From contig CACJOS010000002.1 in assembly GCA_902595115.1 (NCBI GenBank), positions 1 to 34,377 of the forward strand: a DNA stretch of 34,377 bases, read 5' to 3'. This DNA comes from an uncultured Pelagibacteraceae bacterium. Its GTDB lineage: Bacteria; Pseudomonadota; Alphaproteobacteria; Pelagibacterales; Pelagibacteraceae. Both the position numbers and the translations under genes were made by a program. The notes under the pieces were generated by a model. The model was not told where the DNA came from, did no database searches, and saw nothing but the letters and a program-made list of their open reading frames with translations. The stretch's first letter is position 1. Each line of letters begins with the position of its first letter. Below are positions 1 through 7,676 of this stretch, piece after piece.

Positions 1-582
1 AGAAATTCTAAAAATGGAAAATTTGCAGCTATTTGGGCAAAAATGAATTCATTAGTAGATCCAGAAATTATTGATAAATTTTATGAAGCTTCAAATGCTG
101 GTGTAAAAATTCATTTATTTGTGAGAGGTGTTTGTTGTTTAAGACCAGGAGTTAAAAATAGATCAGAAAACATAGTGGTAAAAAGCATCATAGGAAGATT
201 TTTAGAGCATTCTAGAATTTACTGCTTTAGTAACGGTACAAAAAAAATGCCTGATAGAAATGCAAAAGTATATATTTCTTCAGCTGATTTAATGCCGAGA
301 AATTTGAATAGAAGAGTAGAACTTCTAGTGCCAATTGAAAATGAAACCGTTCATGAGCAAATTTTAGATCAAATAATGTTAGCAAATTATCTTGATACTA
401 ATCAGAGCTGGGAGCTCAATGCTGATGGTAATTATAAAAAAATTAAATATAGTAATAACGATTCCTTTTCAGCTCATGAATATTTTATGAATAATCCGAG
501 CTTATCTGGAAGAGGCAAGGCTAAATTAAAAATGCAGCCTAAACAACTGCACTTAAGATTGATTAAAAGTGGAAGTAATTAA
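1..582 (+). CDS. ppk: Polyphosphate kinase 1, C-terminal part (5' truncated by window)
   Basis: This is the carboxy-terminal end of polyphosphate kinase, which reversibly transfers the terminal phosphate of ATP to growing polyphosphate. The frame is open from base 1 with no start, so the gene begins before the window; the ATG at 43 is an internal Met. Recognisable PPK1 blocks are NSLVDPEIID, the VRGVCCLRPG block, FLEHSRIYCF (its His is the second conserved histidine of the active site) and SSADLMPRNLNRRVELLVP. The last 14 nt overlap the start of the following Ppx/GppA gene, so synthesis and degradation of polyphosphate are probably translationally coupled. Family identity is secure; only the length is unknown. 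Confidence 0.95.
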   Translation, partial: RNSKNGKFAAIWAKMNSLVDPEIIDKFYEASNAGVKIHLFVRGVCCLRPGVKNRSENIVVKSIIGRFLEHSRIYCFSNGTKKMPDRNAKVYISSADLMPRNLNRRVELLVPIENETVHEQILDQIMLANYLDTNQSWELNADGNYKKIKYSNNDSFSAHEYFMNNPSLSGRGKAKLKMQPKQLHLRLIKSGSN

Positions 583-2080
583 AAGCAAAAATAGTTTAAA
601 ATTAAAACAGGCAAAATTAGCTATAATAGACATTGGATCAAACTCTATAAGAATGCTAATTTATGAAGATTTCAGTTCTTCTCGTGTGCCTTTTTTTAAT
701 GAAAAAGCTGTTTGTGAACTTGGAAAAAATTTAGATAAATCGAAAAAACTTCACAGATCTGGTACTGAATATGCTTTAAAAGTTTTAAAAAGATTTTCTG
801 AAATTTTAAATATTTCAAAAATCACAAATCTAAAGATTATTGCAACAGCAGTTATAAGAGAAGCAACTGATACAAAACCTTTTATTGATGAAGTTGAAAA
901 ACTTTTTAAAACTAAGATTAATATATTATCAGGCGAAGAAGAAGCTACATGCTCAGCTGAGGGAGTAAAAATAGGTTTTGAAAATGTTGATGGATTAGTT
1001 GCTGATCTTGGGGGTGGTAGTTTGGAGTTAGCCCGAGTTGAAAACAATATAGTAACCAATACAACCTCATTACCCGTTGGCGTTTTAAGATTATTAAATA
1101 ATCCTATAGTTAAAAAAAGAAATTTAGCAAAATATATTAAAAAATTATTAAGAGATGAAAAATGGCTCTCAAAAAAGAAGTTTAATAATTTATATTTAGT
1201 TGGAGGTACTTGGCGTGCATTATTTAAGTTACATCTTTTTCAAAATAATCATCCGGTACATATAATTCATCAATATAGTATTGATAACAATGTTTTATCT
1301 AAGTTTGTTGAAAAAATTTCATCTTTTAATAAATCTAAACTTAAAACAGTTGAGTATATTTCAAAATCTAGAACACCATATTTACCCTATAGTTGCATTA
1401 TACTTGATGAAATTATGAGAGTTACAAATCCAAGAAATATAATTTGTTCTATAAGTGGTTTGCGTGAAGGTTCTTTATCAATTGACTATTTTAAAGATGT
1501 AAAAGAATCTGAAATCTTTTACAAAGCACTTGAGAATGTTGCAAAAAAAAGAGGTGATCTAGGATCGAACTATAAAAAATATTATGATTTTATTCAGCCA
1601 GTTTTTGAAGGCAATGAACATTTTAATAAGAAATTATTATATCTAGCATGTGTATTAAGCCATATGGATTGGGGATTAGGAGCATTTCAAAAAGCTGAAT
1701 TAGTATTTCAAGAAACGATAAACACTCCGTTACTTAGACTGACACACAAAGAAAGAATACAATTAGCTTTGTCATGTTATTGGCGCTATTGCAGTATCAA
1801 ATATAATCCAAAAATGGAGTACCTAACTTTTTTAAATAATAATGAAATTTTTTCAAGCAAACAAGTGGGAGCTGCATTGAGATTTTCACAATCATTGACC
1901 TCGATATCTACGATATTTCTTGAAGAGTTTAAATTGTATAAAAGAGGTAATGCTGTATTTTTGAAAATTCCATCACAACATCAAGAAATAATCTCAAAAC
2001 AAGTTACTAAAAGATTTAAAGCTCTTGCTAGAGAATTATTTTTAGAGCCAAGAGTAATTTATTCAAATAATTCAAAATAA
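569..2080 (+). CDS. ppx: Exopolyphosphatase / guanosine pentaphosphatase (Ppx/GppA family)
   Basis: A 503-residue sugar-kinase/actin-fold phosphatase that removes terminal phosphate from polyphosphate, or converts pppGpp to ppGpp. The N-terminal phosphate-binding block IIDIGSNS lies at about residues 19-26, SGEEEATCSAEG follows, and the second phosphate loop ADLGGGSLELA starts at about residue 145 with Asp146. The length (about 500) indicates the form with an extra C-terminal helical, HD-like domain. The start is GTG at 569, overlapping the end of ppk by 14 nt; no ATG lies before the first conserved block. Sequence cannot separate Ppx from GppA activity, but pairing with ppk favours exopolyphosphatase. 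Confidence 0.92.
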   Translation: MEVIKSKNSLKLKQAKLAIIDIGSNSIRMLIYEDFSSSRVPFFNEKAVCELGKNLDKSKKLHRSGTEYALKVLKRFSEILNISKITNLKIIATAVIREATDTKPFIDEVEKLFKTKINILSGEEEATCSAEGVKIGFENVDGLVADLGGGSLELARVENNIVTNTTSLPVGVLRLLNNPIVKKRNLAKYIKKLLRDEKWLSKKKFNNLYLVGGTWRALFKLHLFQNNHPVHIIHQYSIDNNVLSKFVEKISSFNKSKLKTVEYISKSRTPYLPYSCIILDEIMRVTNPRNIICSISGLREGSLSIDYFKDVKESEIFYKALENVAKKRGDLGSNYKKYYDFIQPVFEGNEHFNKKLLYLACVLSHMDWGLGAFQKAELVFQETINTPLLRLTHKERIQLALSCYWRYCSIKYNPKMEYLTFLNNNEIFSSKQVGAALRFSQSLTSISTIFLEEFKLYKRGNAVFLKIPSQHQEIISKQVTKRFKALARELFLEPRVIYSNNSK

Positions 2081-2201
2081 ACCAAAGTTAATTAAACTTT
2101 AATAATAAGTAAATATTTCTGTAACTTAATCTTTTTAAGATAACTTACGAAATTTAAATATTCATTATTTATTCCCCTATTTAAATTTTGTTAATTAACT
2201 A

Positions 2202-2236
2202 CTTTCTCCCTTCTTTTAAATTAAGAAGGGAGGAAG
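2202..2236. terminator. Bidirectional hairpin between ppx and the lysine-rich gene
   Basis: A strong inverted repeat with arms CTCCCTTCTT (2206-2215) and AAGAAGGGAG (2223-2232) and a 7-nt AT loop. It extends outward by one T-G wobble and three more pairs to about 14 bp. It is GC-rich against a very AT-rich background and sits between the convergent ppx and the lysine-rich gene, so it probably ends transcription from both sides. Flanking T tracts are weak. The rest of 2081-2251 holds no ORF or other structure that I can support. Confidence 0.7.
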
Positions 2237-2251
2237 ACAATTTATTTGATA

Positions 2252-2458
2252 TTAATTATTTATAGATGCAGGAGACTGCTCTGCTTTTTTAGCAAGTTTT
2301 TTTGCTTTTTTTTCAGCAACCTTTTTTTCTAAACCAGCAATTTTAATATTAACTTTTGACAATTTTTTTTCTTTTGCCGTAATTTTATTTTTCAATCTAT
2401 CAATTGCTTTTAAAATTTTTGTTTTTTTCTTCTCATTTTTTTTTAATTTTTTTCCCAT
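2252..2458 (-). CDS. Lysine-rich coiled-coil microprotein, unknown function
   Basis: A 68-residue protein with 24 lysines and only 6 acidic residues, so strongly basic. Hydrophobic residues at heptad-like spacing (I15, I19, L22, I26, then L33, I40, L43, V47) suggest one long amphipathic helix or coiled coil, followed by an AEKKAKKLAKKAE tail. I place the start at the ATG at 2458: the in-frame TTG at 2470 overlaps what is clearly the Shine-Dalgarno (GGAGGT at 2463-2468, 4 nt before the ATG). It follows the Nudix gene on the same strand after an 80-nt gap containing a palindrome. I do not recognise the family. Lysine-rich helices of this kind can bind nucleic acid or polyphosphate, but that is only a guess. 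Confidence 0.7.
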   Translation of the reverse strand: MGKKLKKNEKKKTKILKAIDRLKNKITAKEKKLSKVNIKIAGLEKKVAEKKAKKLAKKAEQSPASINN

Positions 2459-2462
2459 TTCT

Positions 2463-2468
2463 ACCTCC
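2463..2468 (-). promoter_or_regulatory. Strong Shine-Dalgarno that decides the start of the lysine-rich gene
   Basis: GGAGGT on the minus strand, 4 nt before the ATG at 2458. It overlaps the upstream TTG codon and therefore excludes that codon as the start. Strong SDs are uncommon in this window, so the gene is probably well translated. Confidence 0.75.
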
Positions 2469-2478
2469 AAATTTTTAG

Positions 2479-2495
2479 ATGATTAATTTAATCAT
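2479..2495 (-). promoter_or_regulatory. Operator-like palindrome upstream of the lysine-rich gene
   Basis: A perfect inverted repeat with 8-bp arms around one central base (ATGATTAA, A, TTAATCAT read on the minus strand). It lies 10 nt upstream of the Shine-Dalgarno of the lysine-rich gene and could be a repressor site or a 5'-UTR hairpin. AT-only palindromes of this size can arise by chance in such a genome. Confidence 0.3.
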
Positions 2496-2537
2496 ATAAT
2501 TCTTAAATAAAAAAGATATTTTGATACAACCTATGGT

Positions 2538-3029
2538 TTATAGATTTTCAAGAATTGTTATTAGATATAAAAACATTGCTATATGAGAACTATTATTGAA
2601 TTTTTGATTTAATATTAATTTGAATATATCTCTTTGATTAAAAAGATGAATTCTAATACCTTGTTCTGGCTTCGAGATTTTAATTAAGTCTTCTGTGTAA
2701 TAACCAGTAATTTTAGTAGTTAGTCGTCCAGGCTCTGAATAAAAACTAACTATTTTAGTCAATTTTGATCTTGATCTATATCCTGTTTCTTCTCTTAATT
2801 CTTTTTGTGCTGATTGCAGAGTTGTTTCCTTTTTTTCCACTATGCCAGAAGGAAACTCGTAATTAATTTTGTTAATTGGAACTCTTTTTTGGGAAACTAC
2901 TACATATTTGTCTTTAATCTTAGGTATTACTAATGAAAGATTAGAAGTTTTAAGATAATGATAAAACTCTTTTTTTTTAAATTTTTTGTTAATTAAACTT
3001 ATTCGATTGGTAAGTTTTATATTTTTCAA
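2538..3029 (-). CDS. Nudix hydrolase, ADP-ribose pyrophosphatase-like
   Basis: A 163-residue Nudix protein that probably hydrolyses a nucleoside diphosphate linked to another group. The Nudix box is at residues 62-84: G62, E68, E77, L78, E80, E81, G83 and Y84 fit G-x5-E-x7-REUxEExGU, but the Arg position is Lys (K76). The FPSG before the box and the SEPGRLTTKITGYY segment after it resemble ADP-ribose pyrophosphatases, so that activity is the best guess. The start is a TTG at 3029 that overlaps the TGA stop of the aquaporin gene as TTGA, an arrangement typical of translational coupling; no in-frame ATG lies near the N-terminus. Confidence 0.85.
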   Translation of the reverse strand: MKNIKLTNRISLINKKFKKKEFYHYLKTSNLSLVIPKIKDKYVVVSQKRVPINKINYEFPSGIVEKKETTLQSAQKELREETGYRSRSKLTKIVSFYSEPGRLTTKITGYYTEDLIKISKPEQGIRIHLFNQRDIFKLILNQKFNNSSHIAMFLYLITILENL

Positions 3030-3685
3030 TTTTTTTCTAAAAATAACTTTTTAACAATAAATACAGCAATTAACATTCCTATAAGCTCAGCTAAGATATA
3101 ATAAGGAGTGTTTAAATAACTAATACCTGTAAAAGACTCTGTAAATGTTCTAGCAATTGCAACAGCTGGATTTGCAAAAGAAGTAGATGAAGTAAACCAA
3201 TAACCAGCAGTAATATAAAGACCAACACTAGCTGCAACAGCAATTTTACCTGACTTCATTGAACCAAAAATTATTGTTATTAGCCCTAATGTTGCTATTA
3301 CCTCAGATGTGAATATGTAAATTCCATCTCTTGATTTAGTAGACAATTCATAAATTTCATTTTCAAAAAAGAAATTGGCTAAACCAACTCCAATCAAGCA
3401 ACCAACCAATTGAGCAATTATATAGTAGGCTAGAAGTTTCTTTTTTAATTTACCTGTTATTGCCATTGCGATACTTACAAATGGATTAAAGTGAGCTCCC
3501 GATACATCAGCAAAAACTGTAATAAGTACAAATAAACCTGCTCCTGTTGCTATAGTGTTTGCAATTAACATTACCGCAACATCATCAGTTAAGTTTTCTG
3601 CCATTAAACCTGAGCCAACAATAATCATTACTAAAAAACAACTGCCTAATAGTTCAGCAAGAAAATAACGACTTTTATTTTTCAT
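3026..3685 (-). CDS. MIP/aquaporin family channel, AqpS-like
   Basis: A 219-residue protein with six predicted membrane segments in the two-repeat plan of aquaporins. The first pore motif is GAHFNPF (N67-P68-F69 in place of NPA) and the second is FANPAVAIAR (N172-P173-A174, then R179), so the two half-helices and the selectivity-filter arginine are recognisable. It overlaps arsC by 11 nt. In some alphaproteobacteria (Sinorhizobium meliloti ars operon) an aquaglyceroporin, AqpS, sits beside arsC and lets arsenite made by ArsC leave the cell; the same role is inferred here. Water, glycerol or other small solutes remain possible. No other arsenite exporter is present in the window. Confidence 0.85.
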   Translation of the reverse strand: MKNKSRYFLAELLGSCFLVMIIVGSGLMAENLTDDVAVMLIANTIATGAGLFVLITVFADVSGAHFNPFVSIAMAITGKLKKKLLAYYIIAQLVGCLIGVGLANFFFENEIYELSTKSRDGIYIFTSEVIATLGLITIIFGSMKSGKIAVAASVGLYITAGYWFTSSTSFANPAVAIARTFTESFTGISYLNTPYYILAELIGMLIAVFIVKKLFLEKN

Positions 3686-4106
3686 TTATTAGTTCCCTTA
3701 TTCGTTTATGAATATTATTGTAAACTTTTTCAATTATTTCGTCTTTTTTATTTAAGTCATTTATTTCATTAAGTAATTTAACAGGATCCTCTATATCCCA
3801 ATGAATTATCTGGTCTTTATTAGGCCAAATAGGACAGACTTCATTATTGGCATTATTACAAACTGTAACAACATAATCCATTTTAATTTGACTATTGATA
3901 AATTCATTAAAATTTTTAGATCTATAATTTGAAAGATCATAATGTTTTGATAATAAATAATTCTTCACATTTTCATTTATTTTTCCTGTTGGATTACTCC
4001 CAGCACTAAAACCTTTATACAAATCGTCATACTCGTTATTTATTATACTTTCAGCAATAATACTTCTTGCTGAATTACCTGTGCACACGAACAATATATT
4101 CTTCAT
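3675..4106 (-). CDS. arsC: Arsenate reductase, thioredoxin-coupled type (low-Mr phosphatase fold)
   Basis: A 143-residue enzyme that reduces arsenate to arsenite. The P-loop CTGNSAR (C8, R14) is the CX5R site shared with low-molecular-weight tyrosine phosphatases. The cysteine relay of the thioredoxin-coupled class is present (C83 in VTVCNNA and C91 in EVCPIWP), with the downstream HWDIEDP segment supplying the acid residue. These extra cysteines separate it from plain phosphatases. The upstream gene's stop abuts its ATG directly, and its own end overlaps the aquaporin gene by 11 nt, so reductase and channel are one transcription unit. Confidence 0.92.
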   Translation of the reverse strand: MKNILFVCTGNSARSIIAESIINNEYDDLYKGFSAGSNPTGKINENVKNYLLSKHYDLSNYRSKNFNEFINSQIKMDYVVTVCNNANNEVCPIWPNKDQIIHWDIEDPVKLLNEINDLNKKDEIIEKVYNNIHKRIRELINEK

Positions 4107-4328
4107 TTAAAAAATAATCTTGTAAATACCAATTACAAACAATGGAATTTGTAATCCAAAGTTTGTAAGAATTGCCTTATCTTTGCTAATAAATCCAGCG
4201 ACAGTCCATCCAACAACTCCTAATCCATGAAAGTAAATATTAATGGGGTAGATGTTTAAGTTTGTAAGTAATATTCCGGTTAATACAAGGAATGTACTGA
4301 TCCATTTTAAGTATTTTTTTAAAAACAT
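4107..4328 (-). CDS. Small two- or three-helix membrane protein (possibly DUF6552-like)
   Basis: A 73-residue hydrophobic protein with about three membrane stretches: WISTFLVLTGILLTNL, the region around YFHGLGVVGWTVAGF, and FGLQIPLFVIGIYKIIF. The NIY...GxxGW...KDKAI pattern recalls the short alphaproteobacterial DUF6552 proteins, from memory only. It is the first gene of the arsC-channel-Nudix unit, ending directly at the arsC start codon with no spacer. Its function is unknown; a role with the channel or in metalloid stress can be inferred only from position. Confidence 0.7.
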   Translation of the reverse strand: MFLKKYLKWISTFLVLTGILLTNLNIYPINIYFHGLGVVGWTVAGFISKDKAILTNFGLQIPLFVIGIYKIIF

Positions 4329-4423
4329 TTTAATCCTTTTTATTTCTTATATTTAAGTTTTGTTAAGATTTTATTAAATTATCATCTAGTAAAGAATATA
4401 AATAGTGATACAACTAAGAATAT

Positions 4424-5422
4424 ATGTCTACAGTTCCACTTTCATTAGACCAAATATACGATCTTGCCTTTAACACACTTAAAGCCAATGGTTGTGATGA
4501 TGAAAACGCAAAAATTCTAAGTACTTTAATTACAAATGCAGAAAGAGATGGATCAATGTCTCATGGATTGTTTAGACTTCCTGCTTATGTATCAGGTTTA
4601 AAAAGTGGAAAGATTAATGGGAAGGGTAGACCTGAAATCAAAAAAATATCATCAAGCGTGATAAAAGTTGATGGTAAAAATTGTTTAGCTCCTATGGTAC
4701 TAAATAAAAGTATTCCAGATCTAATTGCTGCAGCAAAAGAAAATGGAGTAGCTGTACTTGCCATAACTAATTCGCATCACATGGCAGCCATGTGGCCTGA
4801 AACAGAAATGATTGCTGAACAAGGTTTGGTCGCTTTTGCATGTACATCGTATAAACCTGCTGTAGCTCCCGCAGGAGCAAAAAAACCTTTATTTGGTACG
4901 AACCCAATTTCATTTGCTTGGCCAAGACCTGGGATGACACCAGTTGTTTATGATATGGCAACTGCATCAATGGCAATGGGAGAAGTGCAAGTTGCTAAAA
5001 GAGAAGGTCATAAAGTTCCGTTAGGTACAGGATTGAGTAAAGAGGGAAAAGAAACTACAGATCCGGCTGAGATTGCTGATGGAGGAATTCTTTTACCTTT
5101 CGGTGGTTACAAAGGATCAGGTATCGCTATGATGGTAGAGTTATTAGCTGGAGCTTTAGTAGGTGATAACTTTAGTTATGAAACAGCTGCAAAAGATAAT
5201 AAAGACGGTGGCCCACCTAGCGGTGGTGAATTTATTTTAGCAATGTCACCTGACAAAATATCTGAGAGAAATTGGAAAGATCACTCAAATAACTTTTTTG
5301 AAAAGATGAAAGGTTTAGAGGGAGTAAGATTACCAGGTGAAAGACGTCATAAAAATAGATTAGATAAAGGTCCAAGAAATATAAATGAGGACTTAGTAAA
5401 AAAAATAAAATCTTTAAGCTAA
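4424..5422 (+). CDS. Ldh family NAD(P)H-dependent oxidoreductase (malate/L-lactate dehydrogenase-like)
   Basis: A 332-residue member of the Ldh_2 family, unrelated in fold to classical Rossmann lactate dehydrogenases. Visible family blocks are the N-terminal helical part, GMSHG-like SMSHGLFRLPAYV (residues about 45-57), the AITNSHHMAAMW active-site region, FGTNPISFAWPRPG, VYDMATASMAMGEV and LPFGGYKGSGIAMMVE. Family members reduce 2-keto acids or cyclic imino acids (malate, ureidoglycolate, 2,3-diketogulonate, or piperideine/pyrroline-2-carboxylate by DpkA); substrate cannot be assigned. It is transcribed away from the arsenic cluster and its last 9 nt overlap the 3' end of xthA tail to tail. 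Confidence 0.88.
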   Translation: MSTVPLSLDQIYDLAFNTLKANGCDDENAKILSTLITNAERDGSMSHGLFRLPAYVSGLKSGKINGKGRPEIKKISSSVIKVDGKNCLAPMVLNKSIPDLIAAAKENGVAVLAITNSHHMAAMWPETEMIAEQGLVAFACTSYKPAVAPAGAKKPLFGTNPISFAWPRPGMTPVVYDMATASMAMGEVQVAKREGHKVPLGTGLSKEGKETTDPAEIADGGILLPFGGYKGSGIAMMVELLAGALVGDNFSYETAAKDNKDGGPPSGGEFILAMSPDKISERNWKDHSNNFFEKMKGLEGVRLPGERRHKNRLDKGPRNINEDLVKKIKSLS

Positions 5423-6190
5423 TTCAATCTCAATAGGCGTGTGATCTGATGGTTTTTCTTTTCCACGCGGTGTCTTATTAATACTTACATTTTTTAAAAT
5501 ATTTATAAGTGAATTTGATAATAGAAAATGGTCTATGCGCATCCCATTATTTTTTTGCCATGCACCCCTCATATAATCCCAAAATGTGTAACCCTCAGTA
5601 TCGGGATATTTATGTCTATAACTATCAACATAGCCCATGTTTAATATTTCCCTATATTTTTTTCTTATTTCCAATCTAAATAATGCATCATCTTCAAAAC
5701 TTTTTGCATTATAAACATCTTCTGCTGCAGGAATGATATTAAAATCACCAGATAAAATAATATTCTCATTTTTCTGACCTAATTTTTTAAGTAACTTTGT
5801 AAGATCATCTAACCATTTTTTTTTATAATCATATTTTTCTGTATCTACTGGGTTTCCATTTGGAGTATAAATATTTATTACCAATATTTTTCTTTTTTTA
5901 AATTCAAACTCTGCAGATATTGTTCTTGCCTGTTTAAGTTTATCCTTGATTATATCAGTACTTACATTTTCTAATTTTTTTTTGGAAATAATAGCTACTC
6001 CGTTATAGCTTTTTTGACCAAATACATAACTATGATAACCTAAATCCTCAAACTCCTTAAAAGGGAAATTTTTTTCTTCTGTCTTGATCTCCTGCATTAA
6101 AAGAATATTTGGTGAAAATTTATTAATATAATCTTTTATATTTTCAATTCTTGCTCTTACAGAATTAACATTCCAAGAGCTGATTTTCAT
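5414..6190 (-). CDS. xthA: Exodeoxyribonuclease III / AP endonuclease
   Basis: A 258-residue base-excision-repair nuclease that cuts at abasic sites and removes 3' blocks. Motifs in order: MKISSWNVNSVRAR at the N-terminus, LLMQEIK with the metal-binding Glu, YTPNG, LSGDFNIIP with the catalytic Asp-Asn pair, RIDHFLLS, and the terminal SDHTPI with the catalytic Asp-His. The ATG at 6190 is chosen because the conserved N-terminus begins there; a longer reading adds 10 residues from a non-ATG codon with no homology. The start overlaps the erpA stop by one base (TAATG), so the pair is coupled. Confidence 0.95.
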   Translation of the reverse strand: MKISSWNVNSVRARIENIKDYINKFSPNILLMQEIKTEEKNFPFKEFEDLGYHSYVFGQKSYNGVAIISKKKLENVSTDIIKDKLKQARTISAEFEFKKRKILVINIYTPNGNPVDTEKYDYKKKWLDDLTKLLKKLGQKNENIILSGDFNIIPAAEDVYNAKSFEDDALFRLEIRKKYREILNMGYVDSYRHKYPDTEGYTFWDYMRGAWQKNNGMRIDHFLLSNSLINILKNVSINKTPRGKEKPSDHTPIEIELA

Positions 6191-6507
6191 TAAAGAGAGA
6201 AAGAAACGCCACAGCCACAAGAAGATTTGCTTTGTGGATTTGTGATTTTAAATGACTCGCCAATTAACTCAGAAACGTAGTCAACTTCCGATCCATTTAA
6301 AAGTTCAGCTGATTTTTTATCAATCAAAACATTATTAAATACTAGATCGTCTTGCTCAGCTTTTGTATCGAAAGAGAAATCATATTGGAAACCTGAGCAA
6401 CCACCACCTTTAATAGCGATTCTAAAAAAAGATCCTTTTGCTTTTTCGACAAGAAGGTTGTTTATCTGTTTTATAGCTTTATCAGTAAATTTAATTTCTT
6501 TATTCAT
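6190..6507 (-). CDS. erpA: Iron-sulfur cluster insertion protein (ErpA / A-type carrier)
   Basis: A 105-residue HesB/IscA-type protein that carries nascent Fe-S clusters to apo-enzymes. The three cluster ligands are present: C37 in GGGCSGFQY, and C97 and C99 in SSCGCGVSF. It is read divergently from dgt with a 50-nt gap and is followed by xthA. The xthA-erpA-dgt block is a familiar alphaproteobacterial neighbourhood, which favours ErpA over IscA or SufA. Those alternatives cannot be excluded from sequence alone. Confidence 0.9.
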   Translation of the reverse strand: MNKEIKFTDKAIKQINNLLVEKAKGSFFRIAIKGGGCSGFQYDFSFDTKAEQDDLVFNNVLIDKKSAELLNGSEVDYVSELIGESFKITNPQSKSSCGCGVSFSL

Positions 6508-6557
6508 ATATAATCACTGTTATTACTAATATAATATTTTTTTTCTAATTTTAAAGT

Positions 6558-7676
6558 ATGAATAATTTCATAAAACTAGGTCAATTTAAAAGCAATGGAC
6601 GCCTTGTCTCTGAGCCAATTAACAAATTCAGAACACCCTTTCAAAGAGATCGAGATAGAATTATACATAGCGAAGCATTTAGAAGGTTAAAACACAAAAC
6701 ACAGGTATTCGTTAATACTGATGGAGATCATTTTCGAACTAGAATTACACATTCAATTGAGGTTTCACAAATTGCAAGGACAATATCGAAATATCTACAT
6801 TTAAATGAGGAACTAACAGAAACTCTAAGTCTTGCACATGATTTAGGTCATACACCGTTCGGCCATGCGGGTGAAGATGCTTTAAATGAATGCATGATTA
6901 ATTATGGAGGTTTTGATCATAATATTCAAACCTTAAGAATTGTGATGTTTTTGGAAAATAAATATTTAAAATTTAAAGGATTAAATTTAACTTTAGAAAC
7001 TTTAGATGGACTAATAAAACATAACGGTCCAGTACAAAATAAATTGAAAATTGACAATTTGATTGGAATTAAAAACTTTAAAAATAAAATTAATTTTAAT
7101 AAATATCCCTCTCTCGAAGCACAGATAGCGGCTATTTCTGATGACATAGCTTATAATAATCATGATATTCAAGACGGAATAAAGGCAAAAATTTTGTCGT
7201 TAAATGAATTATTAGAAATTAATTTTTTTAAAAATATTTATAAAAAATATAAATCAAAAATAGAAAATAATAATAAGCAGGTAATACTTAATCAGATAGT
7301 AAGAGACTCTATAAATTTAATGGTAAAAGATATAATTGATAACACTATTGAAAATATAAAAAGAAATAAGGTAAATTCAAAAAATAAAATATATTCAAGC
7401 ACTAATTTGATAGTAGATTTTTCTAGCAAATATAAAAGCATTATTAGCGAGATTAGATCATTTTTGAGAATCAGCATGTATAATAATAAAAAGGTTTTAT
7501 TGAATAATAATAATGGGAAAAAAATTATTAAAAAATTATTCAATAAAATTCAAAAAAAACCTAATTTATTTATTAGTCATCTCTCTAATAAATCTGATAA
7601 ACAAAGAGCAGTAGCTGATTTTATATCGGGTATGACAGATAGGTATGCAATCAGTATATATAATAAAATAAAATGA
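6558..7676 (+). CDS. dgt: Deoxyguanosinetriphosphate triphosphohydrolase-like protein
   Basis: A 372-residue HD-domain phosphohydrolase that splits dNTPs into deoxynucleoside and triphosphate, trimming dNTP pools. The family start RTPFQRDRDRIIHSEAFRRL is present. The metal-binding HD set follows: H65 in RITHSIEV, H94-D95 in LAHDLGHTPFGHAGE, and the later Asp in SDDIAYNNHD. The C-terminal third is very Lys/Asn-rich and slightly short compared with the usual 380-400 residues. It overlaps argS by 4 nt (ATGA). Confidence 0.93.
   Translation: MNNFIKLGQFKSNGRLVSEPINKFRTPFQRDRDRIIHSEAFRRLKHKTQVFVNTDGDHFRTRITHSIEVSQIARTISKYLHLNEELTETLSLAHDLGHTPFGHAGEDALNECMINYGGFDHNIQTLRIVMFLENKYLKFKGLNLTLETLDGLIKHNGPVQNKLKIDNLIGIKNFKNKINFNKYPSLEAQIAAISDDIAYNNHDIQDGIKAKILSLNELLEINFFKNIYKKYKSKIENNNKQVILNQIVRDSINLMVKDIIDNTIENIKRNKVNSKNKIYSSTNLIVDFSSKYKSIISEIRSFLRISMYNNKKVLLNNNNGKKIIKKLFNKIQKKPNLFISHLSNKSDKQRAVADFISGMTDRYAISIYNKIK

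Noticed and set aside
2459-2470. TTG start giving the lysine-rich protein four extra residues
   Set aside because: The extra codons are the Shine-Dalgarno of the ATG at 2458.
6191-6220. Longer xthA with ten extra N-terminal residues
   Set aside because: The conserved family N-terminus begins at the ATG at 6190; the extension lies inside erpA and starts at a non-ATG codon.
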